A DNA stretch of 18,577 bases from Porphyromonadaceae bacterium UBA7042 (GTDB lineage Bacteria; Bacteroidota; Bacteroidia; Bacteroidales; Muribaculaceae): positions 1 through 18,577 of the forward strand of contig DLAR01000026.1 of the NCBI GenBank assembly GCA_002494015.1, given 5' to 3'. This document shows, piece by piece, positions 1 through 7,740 of this stretch. The notes below the pieces were generated by a model. It had not been told where the DNA came from. It saw only the letters and a list, made by a program, of their open reading frames with translations, and did not search any database. The translations under genes and the position numbers were made by a program. Within the stretch, counting starts at the first letter, position 1, and the number at the start of each line of letters is the position of its first letter.

Positions 1-67
1 ATCTTAAATGAAAGAGCCGTGGCCGTGGATAGAATAAAATATCAATCGGCTAAACGATGTCCCCGTA

Positions 68-409
68 TTGGCGGCAATAAACGAGTTGTCAAAAAAAATT
101 AGTAAATTAGCAGCCTCTCTAAAAAGTAACCTTATGATAGGAATAATTCTTTGGGCAATACTTATTTTATTTATCGTTATATGTGCCTGCCCGGGCTTTA
201 TAACCGCTGTTATCGTTAGCTCTGCGATAGTTCTAAGTGTGTATGGTCTTGTATATTGGATAAAGGATGGCTGTAAACTCCCAAGTAAAAAACGAAAAAA
301 TGAAGACCAATCTGGCATTGACACAATCGTAAGGCAAGACCGAGAGAGTGCAATTGATGAATGGGAACGCAAATGGAGACGTAAGCACCCAAGTAGAAAA
401 GACCGTTGA
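68..409 (+). CDS. Small two-helix membrane protein, hypothetical, probably 5'-disrupted
   Basis: I do not recognise the family. The frame encodes a short amphipathic start, two hydrophobic helices (about residues 23-41 and 45-60, separated by a Cys-Pro-Gly turn) and a highly charged C-terminal tail rich in Lys, Arg, Glu and Asp, so a small inner-membrane protein with a cytoplasmic tail is likely. The start is uncertain: 68 is a TTG, the first ATG in this frame after the stop is at 134, and an ATG at 8 lies in the same frame but is cut off by TAA at 35-37. Reading through that TAA gives a natural-looking N-terminus (MKEPWPWIE, stop, NINRLNDVPVLAAINELSKK), which suggests a nonsense mutation in a protein of about 133 residues. 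A 143-codon minus-strand frame overlaps it but looks like a shadow. Function unknown. Confidence 0.45.
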   Translation: MAAINELSKKISKLAASLKSNLMIGIILWAILILFIVICACPGFITAVIVSSAIVLSVYGLVYWIKDGCKLPSKKRKNEDQSGIDTIVRQDRESAIDEWERKWRRKHPSRKDR

Positions 410-467
410 ATTGATTGCCGACAACCTACTGCCACCGCTGACCTATTATATTGCGATGGTTGTATGA
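357..467 (+). CDS. Possible 36-residue overlapping small protein
   Basis: An ATG frame of 36 codons starts inside the tail of the preceding membrane-protein gene, in another frame, overlaps it by 53 nt and ends at TGA 465-467. It begins MNGNANGDVSTQVEKTVELI and ends with a hydrophobic stretch (LLPPLTYYIAMVV). The overlap would allow translational coupling. The composition looks protein-like, but the frame is too short to exclude chance, and it could be the 5' piece of a longer, truncated gene. No known family is recognised. Confidence 0.25.
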   Translation: MNGNANGDVSTQVEKTVELIADNLLPPLTYYIAMVV

Positions 468-515
468 GATATGTATATATGTGTGAAAAGTGCGTTGTGT
501 GTGCTTTGGAGAGAT

Positions 516-554
516 AAAAATCCCATTAAAACTCAATGAGCTTTAATGGGATTT
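516..554 (-). terminator. Rho-independent terminator of the tRNA-Thr transcript
   Basis: A perfect 13-bp inverted repeat (542-554 with 518-530, core AATCCCATTAAA) surrounds an 11-nt loop. On the minus strand the stem is followed by a run of five T. It starts 5 nt after the 3' end of the tRNA. Confidence 0.8.
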
Positions 555-558
555 AATG

Positions 559-631
559 AGCCGCGAGTGGGACTCGAACCCACGACCTTTTCGTTACGAA
601 TGAAATGCTCTACCGACTGAGCTATTGCGGC
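559..631 (-). tRNA. tRNA-Thr, anticodon CGT, with two A·C stem mismatches
   Basis: The cloverleaf reads on the minus strand from 631 (G1) to 559 (T73). The D-arm is GCTC/GAGC, the T-arm is GTGGG-TTCGAGT-CCCAC, and the anticodon loop TTCGTAA holds CGT, which reads the Thr codon ACG. CCA is not encoded. Two positions fail to pair: A6·C67 in the acceptor stem and A31·C39 closing the anticodon loop. All other stem pairs are canonical. A T in place of each C would restore pairing, so these look like two T-to-C changes. A tRNA-Thr(TGT) elsewhere could read ACG by wobble, so this gene may be under relaxed selection, or it may simply tolerate A·C pairs. Confidence 0.92.
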
Positions 632-682
632 TTGTGACGGGACTTTATGTTATTTAAAGTGTCCGTCTTGGGTTTTGCGTTG

Positions 683-690
683 CAAAGATA
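683..690 (-). promoter_or_regulatory. Candidate -7 element for tRNA-Thr (TATCTTTG)
   Basis: TATCTTTG matches the Bacteroidota -7 consensus TAnnTTTG and sits about 52 nt upstream of the tRNA 5' end, directly abutting the stop codon of the DUF4270 gene. I see no good -33 TTG at the usual distance. It probably gives the tRNA its own promoter. Confidence 0.5.
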
Positions 691-2115
691 CTAATTTTTT
701 GTCGTTTGTTTACTATATGTAAACTTAATTTTTGCTTTGTCAAAGTTAAATTTGGCCATCACGGGTTCTGTCACATAGGGGGAGATGGTGTTAACTTGCT
801 GTGATGACTGCTGGTAGTAGTAATAATAGTAGTAATAGCTGCTTGACGAGCTGTTGTTGTTATAGAAGGATACCAGCACGGGGGTGATGACGAAGTCTGT
901 GTCTTCGTCGGTTATTTCGTCTTTGGAGAGTAGGTCGAGGATGTAGTCTCTCATGCCTGAGAAGTAGTAACTGCGGGTGTTGACATCATACTGGGCGTAA
1001 AATGAGCTGACGTTGTCGGTAAGCTGTGATTTGGCGAAAAATTCGTCTTTTTTTGATTTTTTCACCATCAGTATGTAGGGGGGCAAGGTGATGTCATAGT
1101 CATTCTCGATTTCTTCGACCGGGAGGCGGAATGTCAGGGTGTTTATTACCGAGAGCCGTCCGCTGTTTTCCTTATATCGGCGGATTATTTCCCGGGCGGG
1201 GAATCGAAATTCGATGTCATAACCGGTCGGTGCGACAAGGATGGGGTTGCCGTCGTCGGCCATCGCCTTTAGCGAGGGTGCCATGTCGTAGGTGATGTTG
1301 TTGTTGGTTATGATTTCGGGGGTTACGCCCATATAGGCGCCGGTGAGATACAGGGTGGTGTCTCGGGTGGTGTCGGGGATGCGGGTTACGGAGCGGTAAT
1401 ATACATTCACGATGTTGCTGAGGATGCGGGCGATACGGCCTGATCCGAATGTCGTGGTGATGTACATTCCCGGAAACCATGAGGCGAATGACTGCGGGGT
1501 GTCAAATGTCTCGGGGTTATTCTTGAACCGGTTAAAAAGGTTTACGCCGAATTCGCGTGGGAGGTCAATGGCTATTTCTTTGTAAATAGTTCCGTTGGCA
1601 TCAGCCCCGACGCCTTTTTGGCCGTCAATGAGTGCTGAGTATACGGTGCTGCCTATGGGCGACGAGGGGTTGTAATATCCGTCGGGGTTGAAACTGCTGT
1701 AAATGGGGGAGGGGAGGGCGCGGGTAAGCTCGTAGGCTGTAACTTTCATCGGGACTATGGAGTCTCCGATAAATCCTCCGGCGGCCATTCGCATGACAAG
1801 CTTTACCGAGTCGATATATTCGGCTTTGACATCGGTTGTGTCAAGGGCGGCTGCCGGCATGTACTGTGTCACGATGCTTGAGCTGATCGAGCCATATTCC
1901 TTGGCGTCGAGGTTGCCGAGAAGCTGGAGCACTGTGCGGGATTGGACTTGGCTGTTGGCAACGGAGTGGCCGCTGACGGTAAAAGTGGAGTCCATCACGA
2001 TTGCAACCTCGTCCTGTATCAACGATCCTCCGGCTGTGGTGGAATCCTCGCAGGAGAGGGTCGACATCAGAAGAATCGCACTGCCGATGGTTGAGAGCAG
2101 ACTTGTTTTTTTCAT
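691..2115 (-). CDS. DUF4270 family lipoprotein
   Basis: A 474-residue exported lipoprotein. The start at 2115 (ATG AAA AAA) gives a normal signal peptide with lipobox LSTLSC and acylated Cys22; a TTG three codons upstream would extend it, but the ATG fits better. The body resembles the DUF4270 family of Bacteroidota, cell-envelope beta-rich proteins of unknown function, and the length is as expected. Family assignment rests on the N-terminal pattern (short lipoprotein signal, SCEDSTTAGG) and on its place 30 nt behind a short glycogen-synthase-like gene, an arrangement I know from other Bacteroidales. Near the C-terminus, residues 419-440 form a low-complexity tract of three Asn, five Ser, eight Tyr, then Gln and Ser. 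It is probably cotranscribed with the upstream gene. Molecular role unknown. Confidence 0.85.
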   Translation of the reverse strand: MKKTSLLSTIGSAILLMSTLSCEDSTTAGGSLIQDEVAIVMDSTFTVSGHSVANSQVQSRTVLQLLGNLDAKEYGSISSSIVTQYMPAAALDTTDVKAEYIDSVKLVMRMAAGGFIGDSIVPMKVTAYELTRALPSPIYSSFNPDGYYNPSSPIGSTVYSALIDGQKGVGADANGTIYKEIAIDLPREFGVNLFNRFKNNPETFDTPQSFASWFPGMYITTTFGSGRIARILSNIVNVYYRSVTRIPDTTRDTTLYLTGAYMGVTPEIITNNNITYDMAPSLKAMADDGNPILVAPTGYDIEFRFPAREIIRRYKENSGRLSVINTLTFRLPVEEIENDYDITLPPYILMVKKSKKDEFFAKSQLTDNVSSFYAQYDVNTRSYYFSGMRDYILDLLSKDEITDEDTDFVITPVLVSFYNNNSSSSSYYYYYYYYQQSSQQVNTISPYVTEPVMAKFNFDKAKIKFTYSKQTTKN

Positions 2116-2145
2116 ATCGAACAAAAGATGTTAGGGGGAGGGGTA

Positions 2146-2967
2146 TCACTCCTCCTCGCCGAGAAGCGAACGGTAAAATGCCGAGTATTCTTCAGGGCGG
2201 TTTTCTTCACCGTTGTAACGGATAAACGGTTTGCCCGAGGCTTTGGCATATTCAATTAGCTCGGCGGGGATATCGGCTGTTGCCTCGATAATGGCGTCGC
2301 TGTGGTCAATGGCGAGGCGGTTGAGCGCAAGCCAGTCGGCCGGTGCGGTTCCGAGTGCGGCAATGGCGTCGTCGGGGAAACCGGCCATTTTCAGTTTTTC
2401 GACAAACCGCGAATCGAGTGTGCCGTCAAATTTTTCCCGGTGCAGGGCATAGACGATTTTTGAGTTGGCAAATATGGGGTCGTCCTGATATTTTTTTCTG
2501 AGGTAAAGCGGAGCCAATGATGAAACCCAGCCTGAAACATGAATGACGGCCGGTTGCCAGCGGAGTTTTTTGACGGTTTCGATAACGCCGTGAACAAAGA
2601 ACATTATGCGCTCGTCATTGTCGTCGGGTGTAAGGTCGATTTCGAGTCCCTTGTCGGGTAGGGGCTGGAAGTAGTCGTCGTTGTCAATAAAGTAGACTTG
2701 CATGCGCGATGGTTGCAGCGTGGCGACCTTGATGATAAGGGGGTGGTCGGTGTCATCAATCGCCAAGTTCATTCCCGAGAGGCGGATGACTTCGTGCAAC
2801 TGATTGCGGCGCTCGTTGATACAACCATATTTGGGCATGAATGTTCTCACTTCAAACCCTTTACCAAGTATCCCTTGAGATACGTTGCGCCCTAATACTG
2901 ACATGGGGGTTTCGGGTAGGTAGGGGCTTATTTCTTGCGAGATATAAAGTACTTTATTGTTCTCCAT
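2146..2967 (-). CDS. Short glycogen/starch synthase-like protein (GT5 N-terminal half only)
   Basis: 273 residues that align by pattern with the N-terminal Rossmann half of GT5 glycogen synthases: KVLYISQEISPYLPETPMSV, then GRNVSQGILGKGFEVRTFMP with a KYGCINERRN segment, and a later WLALNRLAIDHSDAII segment. Full-length GlgA is about 480 residues; the ADP-glucose-binding C-terminal half is absent. The usual KTGGL loop near the N-terminus is replaced by PETPMSV, so catalysis is doubtful. Bacteroidales commonly carry such a short form next to a DUF4270 gene, so the length is not a local truncation. ATG at 2965-2967; a TAACTTTG element lies about 40 nt upstream. The role in alpha-glucan metabolism is inferred from family only; a regulatory or binding function is possible. 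Confidence 0.8.
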   Translation of the reverse strand: MENNKVLYISQEISPYLPETPMSVLGRNVSQGILGKGFEVRTFMPKYGCINERRNQLHEVIRLSGMNLAIDDTDHPLIIKVATLQPSRMQVYFIDNDDYFQPLPDKGLEIDLTPDDNDERIMFFVHGVIETVKKLRWQPAVIHVSGWVSSLAPLYLRKKYQDDPIFANSKIVYALHREKFDGTLDSRFVEKLKMAGFPDDAIAALGTAPADWLALNRLAIDHSDAIIEATADIPAELIEYAKASGKPFIRYNGEENRPEEYSAFYRSLLGEEE

Positions 2968-3005
2968 TAGAAACGGTGTAGTGTTTAGAGTTATAAAAGT
3001 ATTTG

Positions 3006-3013
3006 CAAAGTTA
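3006..3013 (-). promoter_or_regulatory. Candidate -7 element upstream of the glycogen-synthase-like gene (TAACTTTG)
   Basis: TAACTTTG fits TAnnTTTG about 40 nt before the start codon, in an A/T-rich stretch. The nearest TTG (3026-3028) is only 12 nt upstream, closer than usual, so the -33 part is unconvincing. Confidence 0.45.
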
Positions 3014-3082
3014 CGGATTTTTTTTCAATAAATAAGCGGAATTAGATTAAAATAACAAATGGCGGATTTCTGATGCCGGTCT

Positions 3083-3130
3083 AAAAAAGCAGGTGGCAGA
3101 TGTTTTGCGGTTGAAATCATCTGCCACCTG
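3083..3130 (-). terminator. Rho-independent terminator of the nqr operon
   Basis: Arms CAGGTGGCAGATG (3090-3102) and CATCTGCCACCTG (3118-3130) are a perfect 13-bp G/C-rich inverted repeat with a 15-nt loop. On the minus strand the stem is followed by CTTTTTT. It starts 21 nt after the nqrF stop codon, so it closes the operon and separates it from the glycogen-synthase-like gene. Confidence 0.9.
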
Positions 3131-3151
3131 TTATCGGGATGTTATTTGGCT

Positions 3152-4456
3152 TTATCCTCCGAAGTTGTCATAGTGTATTGAAGCAGGGTCTACGCCGAGG
3201 TCGTCGAGCATTTTGTTGACGGCTGCGCTCATCGGGCCGGGGCCGCACATGTAGTATTCGATGTCTTCGGGTGCGGGATGGTCTTTGAGGTAGTTGTTGT
3301 AGATTACCTGATGGACAAATCCTGGGGTGTATTTGACTCCTGCCGCGTCGGCTGCCGGGTCGGGTCGGTCGAGGGCGAGATGGAACTTGAAATTGGGGAA
3401 GTCTTTTTCAAGCTGGAGGAAGTCGTCGAGATAGAACACTTCGTTGAGCGCGCGGGCGCCATAGAAGTAGTTCATGACGCGGTCGGTGGTGTGGAGGGTC
3501 TTGGTCATCCACATAATCTGGGCGCGGAGGGGGGCCATGCCGGCGCCGCCGCCGACCCACATCATTTCGGCCTTGGAGTCGACGATGGGGTGGAAGTCTC
3601 CATAGGGGCCGCTCATGAGCACTTTGTCACCCGGTTTGAGCGAGAAGATGTAGCTTGAGGCGATACCGGGCATGACGTTTTGGAATCCTACTTGGGGTTT
3701 CGGCTTGAAGGGCGGTGTGGCGATGCGCACTGTCAGCATGATGCGGTCGCCTTCTTCGGGATAGTTGGCCATCGAGTAGGCGCGCACGGTTGTTTCGGTG
3801 TTTTTGCACTTGAGGCCGAAAAGACCGAATTTTTCCCAAGCGGGGAGGTATTCGTCGCCGATTGACGCTTTGTCGATGTCCTTGTCATAGTCCATCGAGT
3901 ACTCGGGAATTTTAATCTGTGCATAGGAGCCGGGTATAAAGTCCATGTGGGCGCCGGCGGGGAGGGCGACGATGAATTCCTTGATGAATGTGGCCACATT
4001 GTTGTTGGATATTACCTCGCATTCCCATTCTTTGACATCGAGTGCCGATGCTGGGATGCCCACGCTGATGTCTTCTTTGACTTTGACCTGACAGCCGAGC
4101 CGCCAGTGGTCTTGCTGCTGCTTGCGCGAGAAGTGTACTTTTTCGGTGGGGAGGATGTCACCGCCCCCTGAGAATACCTGACATTTGCACTGGCCGCAGC
4201 TGCCTTTGCCGCCGCAAGCCGACGAAAGGAAGATGTTGTTGTCGGCAAAAGTCGACAGGAGTGTCTTGCCCGAATCGGCCTCGACAACCTTGTCGTTGTT
4301 TATCGTAATCTTCACTTTGCCCGAGTGGACGAGATATTTTTTGGCGAGAAGCAGGATGGCGACAAGCAGCAATGTTATGAGCAGGAATATTCCCACGCCG
4401 GCCATTACTGTCAGTGTGTCAGTCGAGGTCTCGCATAATATATTCAGAAGTGTCAT
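3152..4456 (-). CDS. nqrF: Na+-translocating NADH:quinone reductase subunit F
   Basis: Electron-entry subunit of Na+-NQR: oxidises NADH through FAD and passes electrons to a 2Fe-2S cluster. 434 residues, slightly longer than the roughly 410 of Vibrio NqrF. One N-terminal membrane helix (about 17-38) is followed by a ferredoxin domain with cluster ligands Cys81, Cys87, Cys90 and Cys122, an FAD domain with RAYSMANYP (225-233), and an NADH domain with GGGAGMAPLR (302-311) and CGPGPM (404-409). All key motifs are present. It is the last gene of nqrABCDEF, starts 4 nt after the nqrE stop, and is followed by a strong terminator. Confidence 0.97.
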   Translation of the reverse strand: MTLLNILCETSTDTLTVMAGVGIFLLITLLLVAILLLAKKYLVHSGKVKITINNDKVVEADSGKTLLSTFADNNIFLSSACGGKGSCGQCKCQVFSGGGDILPTEKVHFSRKQQQDHWRLGCQVKVKEDISVGIPASALDVKEWECEVISNNNVATFIKEFIVALPAGAHMDFIPGSYAQIKIPEYSMDYDKDIDKASIGDEYLPAWEKFGLFGLKCKNTETTVRAYSMANYPEEGDRIMLTVRIATPPFKPKPQVGFQNVMPGIASSYIFSLKPGDKVLMSGPYGDFHPIVDSKAEMMWVGGGAGMAPLRAQIMWMTKTLHTTDRVMNYFYGARALNEVFYLDDFLQLEKDFPNFKFHLALDRPDPAADAAGVKYTPGFVHQVIYNNYLKDHPAPEDIEYYMCGPGPMSAAVNKMLDDLGVDPASIHYDNFGG

Positions 4457-4460
4457 GCTG

Positions 4461-5078
4461 TTATATTTTTATACCGAGGAAACTCATGAAAGCTATACCC
4501 ATCAGGGCGGTGATTATAAAGGTGATACCTACTCCGCGCAGTGGACGGGGAATGTTGGAGTAAACGGCGAGGCGCTCGCGTATGGCGGCTATGGCCGAGA
4601 TTGCGAGCAGCCATCCGAGGCCCCATCCGGCACCGGCGCAGGCGGCTGTCCACACGCTGCCGAAGTCGCGCTGCTGCATGAACAGCGAGCCGCCGAGGAT
4701 GGCGCAGTTGACAGCGATAAGGGGGAGGAAGATGCCGAGCGACGAGTAGAGTGCCGGGCTGTATTTCTCGACAGCCATTTCGACAAGCTGGGTCATCGAC
4801 GCGATGACGGCGATGAACATAATCAGCGAGAGGAAGCTCAGGTCGACATCGGCAAATTCGGGGCCGAGCCATGCGAGCGCGCCTGCCTGAAGTACATAGG
4901 TGTTGAGCAGGTAGTTGATGGGCAGCGTGATGCACAGCATGAAAGTCACGGCGATGCCGAGGCCGAAGGCGGTCTTGACGTTTTTGGACACCGCGATAAA
5001 TGAGCACATGCCGAGGAAGTAGGCAAATATCATGTTGTCGACAAAGATCGACCGTATAAACAGATTCAGATTTTCCAT
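4461..5078 (-). CDS. nqrE: Na+-translocating NADH:quinone reductase subunit E
   Basis: Integral membrane subunit of Na+-NQR, 205 residues, about six transmembrane helices. With NqrD it holds the intramembrane iron centre; the expected cysteines are at Cys25 (FLGMCSFIAVSKNVKTAFGLG region) and Cys125 (LIAVNCAILGGSLF). NqrD and NqrE are homologous to RnfE/RnfA. The nqr assignment rather than rnf follows from the neighbours, which include nqrA and nqrF and no rnfB or rnfC. 27 nt separate it from nqrD and 4 nt from nqrF, so translation may be coupled. Confidence 0.96.
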   Translation of the reverse strand: MENLNLFIRSIFVDNMIFAYFLGMCSFIAVSKNVKTAFGLGIAVTFMLCITLPINYLLNTYVLQAGALAWLGPEFADVDLSFLSLIMFIAVIASMTQLVEMAVEKYSPALYSSLGIFLPLIAVNCAILGGSLFMQQRDFGSVWTAACAGAGWGLGWLLAISAIAAIRERLAVYSNIPRPLRGVGITFIITALMGIAFMSFLGIKI

Positions 5079-5105
5079 GTTACGAATTCTTTTTCAATGT
5101 GACAA

Positions 5106-5732
5106 TCAATCTTCCTGAAGGTCTTTGTTGACACTGCGCTGAACCCAGATGATGCAGGCGACGACGATGAGGGCCATCGGGGGGAGAATCATCAGGCCGT
5201 TGTTGACATATCCCGCGTCATAGAATGACTGGGGAAACACCTGATAGCCTAAGAGTGTGCCGCTGCCGAGAAGCTCGCGGAAAAATCCGACGATGACGAG
5301 GATAATCGTGTAGCCGATTCCGTTGCCAACGCCGTCGAGAAACGAGGGCCACGGTTTGTTGCCCATCGCGAATGCTTCGAGACGGCCCATGAGGATACAG
5401 TTGGTGATGATAAGTCCGATAAACACCGAGAGTTGCTTGCTTGCGTCGTAGGCAAATGCTTTGAGCAGCTGGTCGACGATTACAACGAGTCCGGCCACGA
5501 CCACGAGCTGGACGATGATGCGGATATTGGTGGGGATGGTGTTGCGCAGCAGTGATATGATGACATTGGCAAAGGCAAGGACTGCGATTACCGAAATGCC
5601 CATCACGATGGCCGGTTCAAGTTTGGCCGTGACGGCAAGCACCGAGCAGATGCCGAGTACCTGAACCACCACGGGGTTGTTCTTGGAGAACGGGTTGAAA
5701 AATGCGTCCCGGTTTTTGATTTTTTCTGCCAT
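5106..5732 (-). CDS. nqrD: Na+-translocating NADH:quinone reductase subunit D
   Basis: Membrane subunit of Na+-NQR, 208 residues, about six helices. The iron-ligand cysteines expected in this family are present at Cys29 (VLGICSVLAVTAKLEPA) and Cys112 (LIITNCILMGRLEAFAMGNK), the same numbers as in the Vibrio protein. It forms the central pair with NqrE. Located 28 nt after nqrC and 27 nt before nqrE in the operon. No anomalies. Confidence 0.96.
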   Translation of the reverse strand: MAEKIKNRDAFFNPFSKNNPVVVQVLGICSVLAVTAKLEPAIVMGISVIAVLAFANVIISLLRNTIPTNIRIIVQLVVVAGLVVIVDQLLKAFAYDASKQLSVFIGLIITNCILMGRLEAFAMGNKPWPSFLDGVGNGIGYTIILVIVGFFRELLGSGTLLGYQVFPQSFYDAGYVNNGLMILPPMALIVVACIIWVQRSVNKDLQED

Positions 5733-5760
5733 GATTGAGGCAAATTATTGGGTTGGTGGA

Positions 5761-6474
5761 TTAATTATTAGAGTTATTAAGCGACTTGAGGAAGGCCTTG
5801 TAGGGCGAGAGGCAGTTGTCGAGCATGGAGCCGACTCCCTTGGAGGTGATTGTGCCGCCCGATATTCCGTCGACATAATCTTCGCCGTCAAGGGGTTTCT
5901 GGCCTGTCTTGACCACGGCAATCGGTTTGAAACGCCCGTCCTTGAACACGGTCTTGCCTTCAAACTGGCTGCTGAACGCCGGTTTCTCTATCTCGGCTCC
6001 GAGTCCCGGGGTTTCTCCCTGATGGGCGAAATAGGCTCCGTAGATGGTCGCTCCGTCGGCATTAAACGCCACATACCCCCAGATGGGGCCCCAAAGTCCC
6101 GCGCCGTAGACGGGGAGGATGTATTTGGTCGCTCCGTCGGCGGTGCGCACTTCAAAGACCGGGAGCTCGCGGCTGTCGGCGCTGAGCTTGCTCTGCTCGG
6201 CCACGTTTACCGTGAAGGCATCCACGCCGTCGATGCGCTCTCCCTCGGCATTGACTACGAATGTCGAGGTGACACAATCGTTGTAAGTGTCGACAATTTG
6301 TCCTTTCTGCGGCTCGATTAGGGCGGCGGCGAGAATTTGTTTCATCTTGTCGGCATCGATGTTTTGCTGCTGGCGCGGTTTGAGGGCCAGCGAGGTCAGG
6401 GCGAGAGCCGCTCCCACGACAACGACCATGACAAAGATGTATATTACAGTATAAGTGTTACTTTGCTTATTCAT
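5761..6474 (-). CDS. nqrC: Na+-translocating NADH:quinone reductase subunit C
   Basis: Periplasmic flavin-carrying subunit of Na+-NQR, 237 residues. One N-terminal membrane helix (about 8-30) is followed by an FMN-binding domain. The flavinylation motif is SGGTIT at 205-210, so FMN should attach covalently to Thr208 through a phosphoester made by the transferase ApbE, which is not in this window. The family motif is usually SGAT; here it reads SGGT, which still fits S/T-G-A/G-T. Operon position between nqrB and nqrD is canonical. Confidence 0.96.
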   Translation of the reverse strand: MNKQSNTYTVIYIFVMVVVVGAALALTSLALKPRQQQNIDADKMKQILAAALIEPQKGQIVDTYNDCVTSTFVVNAEGERIDGVDAFTVNVAEQSKLSADSRELPVFEVRTADGATKYILPVYGAGLWGPIWGYVAFNADGATIYGAYFAHQGETPGLGAEIEKPAFSSQFEGKTVFKDGRFKPIAVVKTGQKPLDGEDYVDGISGGTITSKGVGSMLDNCLSPYKAFLKSLNNSNN

Positions 6475-6500
6475 GACTTTGTTCCTTTTTCGTTAAGTGG

Positions 6501-7709
6501 TCATGCGCTTGTTTTGGTTCGGCGCATGCGGCGGTTAATGTTGGCCTGCACGACGCAGTAGTCAATCAGCGGTGCAAGGGCGTTCATCAGCAGCACGGCG
6601 AGCATCGCGCCTTCGGGATAGCCGTTGTTGTAGACACGGATGAGGATGGCGACAACCCCGACAAGGAACCCGTAGATATATTTGCCCACACCTGTGCGGG
6701 CTGCGGTTACAGGGTCGGTGGCCATGAACACGGCAGCAAAGGCAAATCCGCCATAGAGCAGCTGGTCAAGCGGCGACAGGAACGACGCGGGGTAGGTCGG
6801 AGTCTGGAATGTATTGGCCACCCATCCCATCAACAGGCCGCCGGCAACAACCGACAGTATGATGCGCCACGACGCGATTCCGGTCCACAGCAGTATTATC
6901 GCTCCGATAAGGATGCAGAGTGTCGATGTCTCGCCGAAAGAGCCAGGTATCAGTCCGAGGAATGCATCCCAAGTCGATATCGGGTCGCCGATGATGTTGA
7001 GCGGCTGTTCGCCCGCGCCCGAAGTAGCAATCTGCCCGAGGGGTGTCGCTCCCGAGATTCCGTCGGCATAGTTGACATTGTATCCGAGGCCGAGAATGGG
7101 GCGTGTGGAAACAAACACGTTGTCGCCGCTCATCTGTGCCGGATAGGCAAAAAAGAGGAATGCGCGGGTGACGAGTGCGACGTTGAAAACATTGTATCCC
7201 GTGCCGCCGAATACCTCTTTGACAAAGATTACGGAGAACGCGGTTGCAACGGCGAGCATCCACAGCGGTGTCTCGATGGGGCAGATGAGGGGAATGAGGA
7301 TGCCGGTCACGAGGAATCCTTCCTGAATTTCTTCGCGCCGCCACTGGGCGACTATAAATTCAATGCCGAGACCGACAATGTAGGTCACGGCGATGCGTGG
7401 AAGGATGGCGAGGAAGCCATAGAGCATGATTTCCCAGAAGGGGAAACTCTGAGCTCCGGCCCCGAGCCAGTTCTGATAGCCGGTATTGTACATGCCGAAA
7501 AAAAGGCACGGCATCAGTGCCATTACCACGATAATCATAACTCGCTTGGAATCGAGGCTGTCGTGGATGTTCACGCCCGACGTGGATGTCGTGTTGGGGG
7601 TGAACAGGAATGTCTCAAAGCCGTCAAAGACGCTGCGGAACGCGTGGAGCTTCCCGCCCGGCTCAAAATTGGGCTTGACACGGTTTAGGTAATTTCTTAA
7701 CGCTTTCAC
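6501..7709 (-). CDS. nqrB: Na+-translocating NADH:quinone reductase subunit B
   Basis: Large membrane subunit of Na+-NQR, 402 residues with about ten helices. It carries a covalent FMN on Thr222 in the motif DGISGATPL (217-225), plus riboflavin and the quinone site by family knowledge. The N-terminal cytoplasmic segment (1-50) precedes the first helix, as usual. The flavinylation consensus is intact. It lies 31 nt after nqrA and 26 nt before nqrC, on the minus strand. Confidence 0.97.
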   Translation of the reverse strand: MKALRNYLNRVKPNFEPGGKLHAFRSVFDGFETFLFTPNTTSTSGVNIHDSLDSKRVMIIVVMALMPCLFFGMYNTGYQNWLGAGAQSFPFWEIMLYGFLAILPRIAVTYIVGLGIEFIVAQWRREEIQEGFLVTGILIPLICPIETPLWMLAVATAFSVIFVKEVFGGTGYNVFNVALVTRAFLFFAYPAQMSGDNVFVSTRPILGLGYNVNYADGISGATPLGQIATSGAGEQPLNIIGDPISTWDAFLGLIPGSFGETSTLCILIGAIILLWTGIASWRIILSVVAGGLLMGWVANTFQTPTYPASFLSPLDQLLYGGFAFAAVFMATDPVTAARTGVGKYIYGFLVGVVAILIRVYNNGYPEGAMLAVLLMNALAPLIDYCVVQANINRRMRRTKTSA

Positions 7710-7740
7710 CTTTATAAATTAAGATATAATGAAGTTGCTG

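Noticed and set aside
4..435. 143-codon minus-strand open frame opposite the small membrane protein
   Set aside because: Composition is odd (many Ser, Arg, Leu, Ile) and it covers the plus-strand frame, which has a more natural membrane-protein pattern and charged tail.
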